In this document: positions 1 to 7,984 of the stretch, piece by piece
Numbering within the stretch: position 1 is the first letter of the stretch
Layout: each line of letters begins with the position of its first letter
NCBI GenBank assembly: GCA_002067795.1
Contig: MVQI01000065.1
Span: forward strand, 1-40,315
Direction: 5' to 3'
Length of the DNA stretch: 40,315 nucleotides
Source: Methanosaeta sp. PtaB.Bin039
GTDB taxonomy: Archaea > Halobacteriota > Methanosarcinia > Methanotrichales > Methanotrichaceae
Notes under the pieces: generated by a model
What the model was told of the DNA's origin: nothing
What the model saw: only the letters and a program-made list of their open reading frames with translations
Databases searched by the model: none
Translations under genes and position numbers: made by a program

Positions 1-306
1 TTTTTTACTCTGCTCTCTGCAAAGCCTCTTCACATTCAGCGAGATATCTCTGGTTCTCTATGAAAGTTCCATCAGAGAATACAGCAAAGTTGGATATACC
101 AACGTCTATACATACCGCTTTCTCGGATTTCGGTAGAACAGCGCTTGGGGCATCTTCTACCAGAAAAGACACATGCCATTTCTTTGTAGAAGACCGTCTT
201 ATAGTCAGGCGCTTAATGGTTCCTTCAATGTGGCAATTTGGATCTTTGTTGGCTTCAATCTATAACGAAACACTTTAGGCATCTTTGAGATATAGACTTT
301 ATTGCC
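1..306 (-). pseudogene. Decayed TnpB (IS200/IS605 OrfB) fragment
   Basis: The minus strand from about 236 down to a TAA at 5-7 reads as a TnpB-like stretch. It contains the motifs IEGTIKRLTIRR, KKWHVSFLVED and IDVGISNFAVFSDG, the last matching the RuvC-I region (IDxGI...SDG) of the TnpB nuclease family. The preceding segment, read from about 304 down (NKVYISKMPKVF), is in a different frame, so at least one frameshift separates them. The TAA cuts the protein where the family continues with its basic helix and later RuvC motifs, and no N-terminal domain is visible upstream. I read it as a dead remnant. A similar hairpin at 341-360 lies just upstream. The family assignment is by motif memory, not by search. 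Confidence 0.65.
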
Positions 307-340
307 TAATAAGTCTTACGGTCGTAGGTACGGGCTGTAT

Positions 341-360
341 CCCGCCAATGAATTGGCGGG
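341..360. repeat. Perfect 9-bp hairpin next to the TnpB remnant
   Basis: CCCGCCAAT (341-349), a 2-nt loop and ATTGGCGGG (352-360) form a perfect inverted repeat. It resembles the subterminal hairpins of IS200/IS605 elements. The rest of 310-550 shows no convincing gene; the ORFs there are antisense shadows or too degenerate. Confidence 0.5.
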
Positions 361-551
361 GATTAGCCCTGAGTTCGTCCTAAAAAGGCCTCAGCCTCTC
401 GCGTCTTGGAGGCCTGGGGCCGACGCTGTTTGGCATAGGCAGCGGTGCGTTATCAATCGGGCATCGAACAGCAGCTCAGAGCGGCACTCGATAAGCAGCT
501 CATGCGATGCTCAGTGCCAAAGGGGACCTTTTTTATCTTCTCAGCCACCTG

Positions 552-1502
552 TCAGATACCGCTCAGCTTTTCAACCAGCCGGTCAACGATTCGGTCGAGG
601 CTGATCCTGGCGGGGCTCTCAGTCCCAACAAATGGCCGGCCCCTGTCGGCCAGCTTCCCGATTGCAGGGTCCAGCGGAACCTCTCCCAAGAACTCTATGC
701 CCAGACCTGACGCAACCGCCTCTGCCTGCCCCTTCTCAAAGACGTCAATGGTCTGGCCGCAGTGAGGGCAGAGCATACCGCTCATGTTCTCGATTATCCC
801 AATTATCGGCACCCCCATCGACCTAAACATGCTGACTGCCTTGGCTGAGTCCAGGAGGGCCACGTCCTGCGGGGTGGTGACGATGATAGCTCCGTCCAGT
901 CCTGGAAGGAGCTGAACCAGGCTGATGGGCTCGTCGCTGGTTCCCGGCGGCAGGTCGACTATCAGAAAGTCCAGGTCCCCCCAGCTGACGTCAGCTACGA
1001 ACTGCTTGATGGCAGCCATCTTCATGGGACCCCTCCAGACGACGGCTGAGTCGCGGGAGGCCAGTATGAGGGCCATCGATATCACCTTTATGCCATCGGC
1101 CATTGCCGGCTCGATGCCCTCAGGTCCTGATCTAAGCCTCTGATCCTCGATGCCCATCATCTTGGGGATGTTGGGCCCGGTGATGTCTGCATCCAGGAGG
1201 CCGACTCGAAATCCCCGGCTCTTGAGGTTATGGGCAAGGTTGACGGAGACCGTGCTCTTGCCTACCCCTCCCTTGCCGCTGCCAACAAGCACCTTGTGCT
1301 TGATCCGGGAGAGCTGCGAAGATGACGCAAAGGCCTGGGATGCCCGGGGATCGGAGCAGCTTCCCTTTGACGCACAGCTCTGGCACGAGCTGTCGCAGCT
1401 CTCAGGCGATGCCTTTTCGGATGTCTTGCTGGCGCTTTCTGCCGGTCTTCTCTTTCCTTTGCCGGGCTTAGTTCTTGGGACACTCTGGTCAGCGTTCTTC
1501 AT
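552..1502 (-). CDS. Mrp/NBP35-type Fe-S cluster carrier P-loop ATPase
   Basis: This is a P-loop ATPase of the Mrp/ApbC/NBP35 family, which in known members binds and transfers [4Fe-4S] clusters in the cytoplasm. The frame is open from a GTG at 1556 (334 aa). I prefer the ATG at 1502 (316 aa) because GGTGAG sits 6 nt upstream of it. In the longer numbering the deviant Walker A motif GSGKGGVGKS is at 92-101, the Walker B-like VDLPPGTSDEP at about 200-210, and the conserved CPHC cluster-binding pair at 263-266. An NBP35-like N-terminal cysteine set (C54, C58, C61, C67) follows a Lys/Arg-rich tail. Such a double cysteine arrangement is typical of the archaeal branch. No operon partner is apparent. 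Identity is secure; the exact client proteins are unknown. Confidence 0.93.
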   Translation of the reverse strand: MKNADQSVPRTKPGKGKRRPAESASKTSEKASPESCDSSCQSCASKGSCSDPRASQAFASSSQLSRIKHKVLVGSGKGGVGKSTVSVNLAHNLKSRGFRVGLLDADITGPNIPKMMGIEDQRLRSGPEGIEPAMADGIKVISMALILASRDSAVVWRGPMKMAAIKQFVADVSWGDLDFLIVDLPPGTSDEPISLVQLLPGLDGAIIVTTPQDVALLDSAKAVSMFRSMGVPIIGIIENMSGMLCPHCGQTIDVFEKGQAEAVASGLGIEFLGEVPLDPAIGKLADRGRPFVGTESPARISLDRIVDRLVEKLSGI

Positions 1503-1705
1503 CCAGATCTCACCATCAGAGGATTTCTGGCCCGGAGAAGCGAAGAGTACCTTCACCGTCCATCATATCCATGGCACTTCTGCCCACCAGATATAGTTTT
1601 CCAAAAGAGATGTGCATGGGCCGGTCGCTGGCATTGGAATAAGTATTTTGTTTCGTCTATCGGGATTTTTTTTCGTGATATTTGAGTGGGGATCTGCATA
1701 GGCCG

Positions 1706-1825
1706 ATGAGAGGCATGACCAGACTGAACCTGAAAGGCACCGATATCATACCCCCAGAAATGGCTGAAATATGCCAGAAGATTGCTGCCTCCAGCAGTGA
1801 CGCCATTGGACACTGCCCCCTTTAA
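1706..1825 (+). CDS. Candidate small protein, 39 aa
   Basis: An ORF from ATG 1706 to TAA 1823-1825 encodes a peptide starting MRGMTRLNLKGTDIIPPEMA and ending DAIGHCPL, with balanced amino-acid composition. It lies in a gap between two minus-strand genes, and a T-rich run (GGGCGCC then T7) follows the stop, as in archaeal terminators. A second ATG is at 1715. No strong Shine-Dalgarno is visible. I do not recognise the family. Conservation in related genomes would decide it. The rest of 1557-1897 shows nothing else convincing. Confidence 0.3.
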   Translation: MRGMTRLNLKGTDIIPPEMAEICQKIAASSSDAIGHCPL

Positions 1826-1897
1826 CGGGCGCCTATGTTTTTTTGCAGCCCCTGTGTTTCCGAATTTGAAAAAAACGCCCAAAATTACAGCTAGATT

Positions 1898-2788
1898 TCA
1901 GATCTTGGCGAAAAAGAAAAGCCGACCGTCCAGACTGGACCGGGTGATCTTCTTCTCTGCCTCAAGGATCTTCAGATACTTCATCAGGTCGGAGCACGAC
2001 AGCTCAGTCCCTGCAGACAGGTCTTCAACCGTAGCTCCTTGATTTAAAAGGGAGAGTATCTGGGCCTCTGCTGCCGGCGGAACTTGCCAGTCCCAGTCCG
2101 GGATGATCTCTGCATCCGGGAACACCTCCAGCATATCCAGCATCTCATCCTGGCTGAGTGGCAGGACGGGTTCGGATGGGGGGCGGACAACGGTGTTGAG
2201 CTGGAGCCGGTCAGGCGAGATCTCCTCCGCGGCTTTGGCAATCCTTTCCGCATCGGTCTCGTTCACTCCTTTTACCAGCATCACCTCGAGCCAGATCTCA
2301 CCTCCGAACTCCGTTCGGAAGGACTTAAGCCCCTCTATGATGTCTCCGATGAGCAGTCCTGGTGCAGGGCGGTCTATCTGCTCGAAGACATCCTGGCTTG
2401 CAGCGTCCAGAGAAGGCAGAACCAGGTCTGCAGAGGCCACCTCCCGGCGCACCGCCGGGCTGGTCAGAAGGCTGCTATTGGTTATGACGGCAATCGGTCG
2501 GTCCATCATCTCCCTGGCGGCTCGGATTATATCGCCGAGGCCAGAGTGAAGCGTGGGCTCGCCTGATCCTGCAAATGTCAGAAAATCGAAATCCTGGTCG
2601 CAAACCGATCTGATCTCGCGCAATACCCGCATCTCAGGTACGAAGCGATCTCGCCTGGTGGTGAGACACGTTGTCGACCCTATCTCGCAGTAGCTGCAGT
2701 CCATGCTGCATGTCTTGAGCGGAAGCAGGTCAACTCCCAGCGATAGTCCCAGCCGTCGGGAGAGCACTGGTCCAAATACGTGATCCAT
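1898..2788 (-). CDS. Radical SAM protein (COG0731/TYW1-like) with C-terminal winged helix
   Basis: A 296-residue radical SAM enzyme. The cluster motif CSMDCSYC lies at 27-34, and the SAM-binding GSGEPTL segment follows near 95, as in COG0731 Fe-S oxidoreductases that are distant relatives of the tRNA wyosine enzyme TYW1/Taw1. The N-terminal FGPVLSRRLGLSLGVDLLP is characteristic of that family. Residues after about 235 (AAEAQILSLLNQGATVEDLS onward) look like a small winged helix, an appendage often seen in this group. The substrate is unknown. It lacks the extra N-terminal CCxxC region typical of true Taw1 enzymes, so I do not call it Taw1. It is monocistronic as far as can be seen. Confidence 0.85.
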   Translation of the reverse strand: MDHVFGPVLSRRLGLSLGVDLLPLKTCSMDCSYCEIGSTTCLTTRRDRFVPEMRVLREIRSVCDQDFDFLTFAGSGEPTLHSGLGDIIRAAREMMDRPIAVITNSSLLTSPAVRREVASADLVLPSLDAASQDVFEQIDRPAPGLLIGDIIEGLKSFRTEFGGEIWLEVMLVKGVNETDAERIAKAAEEISPDRLQLNTVVRPPSEPVLPLSQDEMLDMLEVFPDAEIIPDWDWQVPPAAEAQILSLLNQGATVEDLSAGTELSCSDLMKYLKILEAEKKITRSSLDGRLFFFAKI

Positions 2789-2855
2789 CCATCACCGATC
2801 CTCTCCGGAGATTCGCCGGATCGATCTTAGCTCCTCAGCTTTAACTGTGCTGCCA

Positions 2856-2995
2856 ATGGCTTATATCACTGTTGATCAGGCCAAGGAAGCCAAAAAAGCG
2901 TGATAGGAGAATGCGATTCTTCGGAAAAAAAGCTCCTGGTCTGGCTGGACGCAGTCGCTAGCCGCAATGAATCGAAAAAGCAGCCTTGGGCCTGA
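2856..2995 (+). pseudogene. Possible micro-gene split by a frameshift
   Basis: ATG 2856 opens MAYITVDQAKEAKKA and stops at a TGA right after an A6 run. A -1 shift at that run continues into IGECDSSEKKLLVWLDAVAS and ends with KKQPWA at TGA 2993-2995. Joined, they give a coherent peptide of about 46 residues. It could be an indel-broken small gene, a site of frameshifting, or chance. The rest of the gap 2789-3080 shows no other gene. Confidence 0.3.
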
Positions 2996-3080
2996 TGCAG
3001 GAGGCATGACTGAAAAATGCTGTCTCGATTTTGTGGCAGATTGGCCGTATAGTCCAAGCCAGAGAACATAATTGCTCTTC

Positions 3081-3926
3081 TTATGCCTTTTGTTCTCGAC
3101 TATCCACTATCGCCTTTGCAACCCTGACCGCGATATTGGCGCCGGGTATCAGCATACCTGCTGTCGTCTCCCCGAGATCGAAGATAAGATCGCGAGTAAC
3201 GACCTTCTCAACCTGCTGCCGCAGAGTGATTCCGCCTGTAGCCATGGCTCCGGTCAGGCCGTCGAACTCAGCCACGGCCGTCTTTCCCTTTGCTTCCCAT
3301 TTATATTCAAAAGCGTATACCGGTCGGAAGTATAGCTCAATTTTCTTGATATCAACGCTCTCCGTGTGTATCTCGTCTGCCTGGATTGGCCTTAGCATCG
3401 ATGTGAGAACCTGTCTTACAGCGGCGCTTGCATGCATTTCAGGCTGCACGATGATGTTTCCCTCTGGCGCAGCCTTTGAGAGGTCAGTTACGCGTTCTTT
3501 ATCAAATAACAGGTACTTCTTCCAGTCTCGTTGCTGATTATGCATGGCGTCAAAGATGAATTCAGAGCTGTTCTCCTCGACGCAATGCTCGACTCCGTCA
3601 AGTACAAACTGGTGAGGCTCAGCAGTCACATCATAATCCGTTCCGTTTATCGTAACACGCCGGACTTCGGGCGCGAGAACTGGAACGATAAAATTTCGCC
3701 TGCGGTCGTATTCATAGCATACCTGGCAGACAACATGCCAGAACGGCTCGTACCTGCATTCGCTGTATGAAATCTGGACTTCCTCAGCCTTTGGTCTCGA
3801 AAGCAGTCCAGCCAAACCGCTGCTAAATACCATCGTCTTTTTATCCCATGCCTTTTCCCTTGCCTTTTCCATATTTATCATTGGAAGCAGGCGAAATATC
3901 TCCTCCTGGCCCAGCGTAATTTCCAT
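3081..3926 (-). CDS. Hypothetical protein, 281 aa
   Basis: The frame is open further upstream to 4394, but the start is set at ATG 3926 (MEITLGQEEIFRLL) because AAGGAGGG lies 7 nt before it. The upstream extension also runs through an IS-like repeat at about 4041. Nothing upstream of 3926 looks like protein. The product has no signal peptide or clear membrane helix. It includes a short Cys pair (VCQVCYEYDRRR), which may be a minimal metal site. The C-terminal region is hydrophobic and Gly/Ala-rich (GMLIPGANIAVRVAKAIVDS). I do not recognise the family and assign no function. Confidence 0.75.
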   Translation of the reverse strand: MEITLGQEEIFRLLPMINMEKAREKAWDKKTMVFSSGLAGLLSRPKAEEVQISYSECRYEPFWHVVCQVCYEYDRRRNFIVPVLAPEVRRVTINGTDYDVTAEPHQFVLDGVEHCVEENSSEFIFDAMHNQQRDWKKYLLFDKERVTDLSKAAPEGNIIVQPEMHASAAVRQVLTSMLRPIQADEIHTESVDIKKIELYFRPVYAFEYKWEAKGKTAVAEFDGLTGAMATGGITLRQQVEKVVTRDLIFDLGETTAGMLIPGANIAVRVAKAIVDSREQKA

Positions 3927-4040
3927 TCGATGCCCTCCTTGCCTGTTATCAGCACAACATAAGATCCCTGCTTGTCTAATATCTCTTTCGCAAATAGAGA
4001 CATGAAGATTATTCTCAATCAGTATATTATAAATATTTGT

Positions 4041-4075
4041 TAATTGGCGACGACGCAACCCGCCGCAGAGCTCCA
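4041..4075. repeat. Copy of an IS-end-like GC repeat
   Basis: TAATTGGCGACGACGCAACC followed by CGCCGCAGAGCTCC resembles the start of the element at 6199 (TCAAATTGCGGCGGCGCACC followed by CCGCAG) in the same orientation. It sits within AT-rich DNA upstream of the 281-aa gene. Assigned by visual alignment only. Confidence 0.4.
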
Positions 4076-4288
4076 AGGACATTACGATAAGATCCACGAA
4101 CTTATCTGATATGCCGAGATAGTATAATGTCTCGTTCTTCAGATTAGAGAGAATCTGCAGCCGCAGATCCGGGCAGGGGGTGAACTGCCAGATCAGATGG
4201 CATTTCGGAGGAAAGGGATGCTGCAGCCGAAGCATGATCATGAATAATACCAACAAATTTATGGCAGATACAAGAGCTATGTTATCGT

Positions 4289-5455
4289 GTGCAAACCTCG
4301 AAGAGCGCCTTGGCCCTTGTCGCTGCAGTGCTAATCCTTTCCATGGGATGTGCCATCGCAGCTTATGACAGGCCCATGAAGGAAGTCCAGGCAAGCGAGA
4401 TTGTGGGCAAGATTAAGAATAATAAATCTGTGGAATATGATCGCATTATAGTTAAAGGGCCACTGGATTTAAAGAATTTAATTACGAAATCTCATATAGA
4501 AATAACCAATTCTAGATTCGAGAGTTACATTGACCTCAGAAGCTCCACACTTAGCAATTTCGTGATCTTCCGAGGATCCACGTTCGGAGCAAATGTTTAC
4601 TTCAATTCGTCGAACTTCAATGGAGCCGTTGCGGATTTTAGGGGATCTACTTTTATCAGAAATGCCAATTTCGCGCATTCTACCTTTGAAGGATATGCCG
4701 CCTTTCAAGGTTCGACGTTTGCTGGGGACGCTGACTTTTCTGAGTCCACATTCAACGATTATGCCGTCTTTAGTGATTCTAAATTTAGCAGGACCGCAGA
4801 TTTCATTCTATCAAAATTTATTAAACATGCATATTTTGTAAATTCTACGTTCAATGAATCCGTTTGCTTAGATGATTGCCAATTTGAGGACGATGCCCTT
4901 TTTAACGGCGCAAAGATCCTGGGATGTCTGCGCCTTCAAAGAACAGATTACGATAAATTATATATTAGATGGAACAATATTAAAGAGCTATCTTATGAGG
5001 ATACTGCTTATCTTCGGTTGATCGAGAACTTCAAGAAACTGGGGATCTATCCCGATGCCGACCAGTGCTACGTCTCCTACCGAAACGAGAATCGTCAGAC
5101 TTTGCCTCTTTACTATCGCCCTATCGACTGGCTGCTCTGGATCCTGTACGGCTACGGGACCATGCCAGAGCTGCCGTTCATCTGGTCGGTCCTCGTAATC
5201 CTCCTAAGCGGCGGATTCTTCTACTTTACGGCGGATATCGAGACTCCCGACAAGAAGACAACCCTCATGGAAGCAATGTACCTCAGCGCAGCGGCGTTCA
5301 CGTCCGGCGCCAGGACGCTGGGCGGTTTCGTCTCCACCCCGGAGGACGTGTTGGTGAAGGGAAGAGCCAGATATGTGCTGGCTGCCGAGAAGCTGCTGGG
5401 CCTGCTCCTGGTGGGTCTGTTCCTGACCGCCCTTGCCAGGACAGTGATCAGGTAA
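4289..5455 (+). CDS. Secreted pentapeptide-repeat protein with C-terminal channel-like membrane domain
   Basis: 388 residues from a GTG start. No good Shine-Dalgarno is visible, so the start is uncertain. Residues 1-25 form a signal peptide (KSALALVAAVLILSMGCAIA). Residues about 50-215 are degenerate pentapeptide-type repeats with a recurrent A-x-F-x-x-STF pattern (ANFAHSTFEGYAAFQGSTF), expected to fold as a right-handed beta-helix. After a linker, the C-terminus has a hydrophobic segment (LPFIWSVLVILLSGGFFYF), a possible pore loop (LSAAAFTSGARTLGG) and a final membrane helix (LLGLLLVGLFLTALARTVI). That arrangement resembles two-helix ion channels, but the TxGYG potassium filter is missing. 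The repeat half would face outside the cell. The repeat half is visibly AT-richer than the membrane half. Function is unknown. Confidence 0.85.
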   Translation: MQTSKSALALVAAVLILSMGCAIAAYDRPMKEVQASEIVGKIKNNKSVEYDRIIVKGPLDLKNLITKSHIEITNSRFESYIDLRSSTLSNFVIFRGSTFGANVYFNSSNFNGAVADFRGSTFIRNANFAHSTFEGYAAFQGSTFAGDADFSESTFNDYAVFSDSKFSRTADFILSKFIKHAYFVNSTFNESVCLDDCQFEDDALFNGAKILGCLRLQRTDYDKLYIRWNNIKELSYEDTAYLRLIENFKKLGIYPDADQCYVSYRNENRQTLPLYYRPIDWLLWILYGYGTMPELPFIWSVLVILLSGGFFYFTADIETPDKKTTLMEAMYLSAAAFTSGARTLGGFVSTPEDVLVKGRARYVLAAEKLLGLLLVGLFLTALARTVIR

Positions 5456-5633
5456 TCGGCATTTTTTCGGATCAGCTCTGCTGCTGAAAAGCCCTGGCAA
5501 GATAGCATCCCTCGGAGCTATGCTGATCGCAGGAAGCCTTTGCAGCTCCACGTTGCAGGTCCTGTCCATATCAGTCCTCAGGATTCGCTTGCAGCCAGGC
5601 ATTCATGCTCGATGCTTATCATCGCCACAAGTG

Positions 5634-5850
5634 TCATAAAGGAACGAGGGGCTGTCGAACGGCTTTTCCTTTGGGATCGAACTTGGATTCAGGCGGATTG
5701 CCCAACGGCACTAGAGACTTGATGAATGCTTCCTCGGATTCGTCTATCCGGCTTCTGCTGAGACCAATCGCTTTTTTGCCCCCTAGATACATCACCAGCC
5801 TCACATTGGCCAGGTACGGACTGTGACTTCTACATGCGGGCTTTTGATGA
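5634..5850 (-). pseudogene. Protein fragment of unknown family
   Basis: The minus strand reads YLANVRLVMYLGGKKAIGLS followed by RSRIDESEEAFIKSLVPLG and ends at a TGA immediately below 5634. The composition looks coding, but no start with a ribosome site is evident; a GTG inside ANVRLV could start a 56-aa peptide. Surrounding DNA is decayed, so this is probably the 3' end of a lost gene. The remainder of 5456-6419 holds structured or IS-like sequence and no convincing gene. Confidence 0.35.
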
Positions 5851-6198
5851 TGCCTATCCAGACAAGTAAGTAGTCCAGCAGCTTGCCGGACAAATACCAT
5901 GGTAACACAACGTGGTCATCATCAACAGGATCAAAGATCCAAAGGCGCGGGGAACGGTACATCCGTGCCTGCATCGAGAATGGCTGGAGCAGGGTCCGGC
6001 GAAATGTGCATCAGCCGAATGGCGTAGCCGAGTACCTGCTGGGCCAAGGCGCTCCCAGTAAGCCTGAAAGGCAACCTGCCAAGAGTGGAGCACCCGAAGG
6101 CGGAATGGAAGTCGGTGGGGATGAGGGGGCATAAAGGCTATGGGAACCGGGATAATCAGAACACATAGACGAAGATCTTCTATAGATATTAACTAAAG

Positions 6199-6250
6199 TC
6201 AAATTGCGGCGGCGCACCCCGCAGTAGAACTGCGGGGCATGCTTCGCGCC
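6199..6250 (+). repeat. IS200/IS605-end-like element with 8-bp hairpin
   Basis: TCAAATTGCGGCGGCGCACC leads into a perfect stem CCCCGCAG (6217-6224) / CTGCGGGG (6230-6237) with loop TAGAA, then CATGCTT. The layout (GC-rich lead-in, hairpin, then [C/T]ATGCTT) recurs at 8265-8313 and in part at 4041 and 6369. Confidence 0.55.
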
Positions 6251-6368
6251 GTAGCCTAAGGATTCTGGTTTTTAGGAAAGCCCTCTAACATGTGGCACCG
6301 TTAAACCGCAGAATATTGTCCCAAAATACGTGAACAGAGCAACTGTTTGTCTATTATATGCTCATCCG

Positions 6369-6390
6369 CGCAGCAGAGCTGCGGGGTATT
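6369..6390 (+). repeat. Short hairpin related to the IS-end-like elements
   Basis: CGCAGC (6369-6374), loop AGA, GCTGCG (6378-6383), followed by GGGTATTCG. It lies about 30 bp downstream of the stop of the radical SAM maturase and could also serve as its terminator region: on the minus strand, transcripts of that gene run into it. Confidence 0.4.
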
Positions 6391-6419
6391 CGATAAAAAT
6401 AAAAAATTTATCTCTGCAA

Positions 6420-7823
6420 CTATAGATCTCGTGAGGTGCCCAATTTTCGCTTATTATAATTCATAGATGTCAATAGATTTTTTGTCCTAGTGTCATCTTG
6501 AAATATATCTGCAATCTCTGGCAGCAAGGCTTCAAGTATTGATTTCATCTCGAGACATCTTCTCTCTGTAGGTCGAGACAGTTCTCCATATGAGATATAG
6601 GATTGCCAATGGCACTCCCCTCCACACAAGAACCTAGCCCAGCAGGAGCTGCAATGATTGGAAGTATATACATTTGATTTATAAAATAATTCTCTAATTC
6701 TTGTGAATCTTTCTCCAGGAAAATCCTCATCATGAACATTTCCCATGTGGAATTCCTCTAATCCTATAAACATATGACATGGGTACACATCTCCGTCAGC
6801 GGTTATCGTTATGAACTCTCTGCCAGCTGAGCACATATATATTTTTCTGGTCTTAGTCAGCATATGAATTAATAAATCTGATATATGTGACCTGAATTTT
6901 ACCGCTTCCCCCCTTGCTAGCCGATTTATGTTTTTGACCAGAATTGTTGTCAATTCCTGCACATATTCTGCAAACGCGTCATCATCTATATAGAATTCAC
7001 TATCCTGGGGAACGGCTTTGACAGATCCGATAGCCATAAAATCTATGTTAAAGGACTCTATATGTTCTACAATTTCTGTTAATCTATTAACGCCTTTCTT
7101 TGTGATGATGGATTTGATCGATAAAGAATGACTTCTTGGATTGAGCCGATCTATTGTCTCAATAATGCAATCATGGACGCTTTCATTAAGCCCAAACCGT
7201 TGCTTGTCATTGATATCTTTGGGTCCATCCAGACTTATGCTTAGATAAAAGAGCTTATCATTAAGGAAATTCTTTATTTCATCATTTATTACAGTCCCAT
7301 TAGTTACGGCAATATATTTCGATCTCAAATTTCTTTTGCATAAATAAGAATCTATCTCTTTAATCAGCGAAAAGTTCAATAGTGGTTCTCCTCCAAAAAA
7401 GACAATAAAGTTGGCGTAATCCTTGCTAAGAAGCTTATCTATGCACCTCTTTGCAGTTACATAGCTCATAAATCTTCTTTCAGCTCCGTATGATCCGCAA
7501 TTCGCATAACAATATCCGCACTTCAGGTTACAATCTTGGCTGATCATAAGATTTAGAGTCCTCGGTTCTGAATTGACCCAAGCGGGATCCTTCGATGAAT
7601 CATGCCCAATATTCTCTGAAATATAATTTAATAATTTTGGGATGTAATCTTCTGATTCGATAGAGCCTTCTGCCAGGGAATCTGAATCTTCAGAAGGAAC
7701 CGGAGAAGATCTTAAGGTTTCTCCAATGCATTCCTTAGCATAGAACAATCTAAGCGACTCAGGATGAAAAACGGCAAATTTGCCATCTTTTCTAATTATA
7801 TGGATATCATTTATATCTATCAT
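6420..7823 (-). CDS. Radical SAM/SPASM peptide maturase of a probable RiPP locus
   Basis: 467 residues. Residues 1-60 form an N-terminal region typical of peptide-modifying radical SAM enzymes (KDGKFAVFHPESLRLFYAKE). The radical SAM cluster motif CNLKCGYC is at 98-105, and FFGGEPLLN near 142-150 is the SAM-binding GGEP motif. The SPASM domain carries C331 and C349 (CSAGREF...DGDVYPC) and C391, C394, C400, C404 and C423, enough for two auxiliary [4Fe-4S] clusters. Known SPASM maturases cross-link or oxidise short peptides. A 34-aa candidate substrate is encoded just upstream (7985-8089). There is no Shine-Dalgarno at ATG 7823, so translation may be coupled to the short ORF overlapping it. The gene is clearly AT-richer than its neighbours, suggesting transfer. 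The N-terminal region and adjacent peptide argue against an anaerobic sulfatase maturase. Class is sure; chemistry is unknown. Confidence 0.92.
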   Translation of the reverse strand: MIDINDIHIIRKDGKFAVFHPESLRLFYAKECIGETLRSSPVPSEDSDSLAEGSIESEDYIPKLLNYISENIGHDSSKDPAWVNSEPRTLNLMISQDCNLKCGYCYANCGSYGAERRFMSYVTAKRCIDKLLSKDYANFIVFFGGEPLLNFSLIKEIDSYLCKRNLRSKYIAVTNGTVINDEIKNFLNDKLFYLSISLDGPKDINDKQRFGLNESVHDCIIETIDRLNPRSHSLSIKSIITKKGVNRLTEIVEHIESFNIDFMAIGSVKAVPQDSEFYIDDDAFAEYVQELTTILVKNINRLARGEAVKFRSHISDLLIHMLTKTRKIYMCSAGREFITITADGDVYPCHMFIGLEEFHMGNVHDEDFPGERFTRIRELFYKSNVYTSNHCSSCWARFLCGGECHWQSYISYGELSRPTERRCLEMKSILEALLPEIADIFQDDTRTKNLLTSMNYNKRKLGTSRDL

Positions 7824-7890
7824 AGCACTGACTCATAAAGTCGGGGCCACATATAGCGGCCCCAATCTCAAACCTCTTGTCAGTCCACAT
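7807..7890 (-). CDS. Possible short coupling ORF, 27 aa
   Basis: ATG 7890 to TGA 7807-7809 encodes MWTDKRFEIGAAICGPDFMS followed by QCYDRYK. Its 3' end overlaps the maturase start by 17 nt. It has no Shine-Dalgarno. It could be a second peptide, a translational coupler or chance; part of it runs through the intergenic hairpin. Confidence 0.2.
   Translation of the reverse strand: MWTDKRFEIGAAICGPDFMSQCYDRYK
7843..7863 (-). promoter_or_regulatory. Hairpin between precursor and maturase
   Basis: GGGGCC (7843-7848) and GGCCCC (7858-7863) form a perfect 6-bp stem with a 9-nt loop, in the transcript between the peptide ORF and the maturase. Such hairpins commonly attenuate or process RiPP operons so that precursor exceeds enzyme. 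That role is inferred. Confidence 0.45.
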
Positions 7891-7912
7891 CTTCGAGGCG
7901 TACTTGTTGCTT

Positions 7913-7979
7913 CGATCCTAATCTGTAACTAGATGCAGATGGATGAATTTATCCACTATCTATTATCATTCTAGGATCG
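7913..7979. repeat. Inverted repeat downstream of the precursor ORF
   Basis: CGATCCTA (7913-7920) and TAGGATCG (7972-7979) are perfect 8-bp complements separated by 51 nt, just past the precursor stop. They could close a long 3' stem in its mRNA. A chance match is possible. Confidence 0.3.
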
Positions 7980-7984
7980 GATTT

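Noticed and set aside
60-278. 72-aa plus-strand frame
   Set aside because: It is antisense to the TnpB-like text on the minus strand.
5883-6134. 83-aa plus-strand frame
   Set aside because: Reads like structured non-coding sequence; composition is not protein-like.
6420-7823. Anaerobic sulfatase maturase (anSME) for the sulfatase at 29.8 kb
   Set aside because: The N-terminal region and the adjacent peptide ORF fit peptide maturases better, and the genes are 22 kb apart; not fully excluded.
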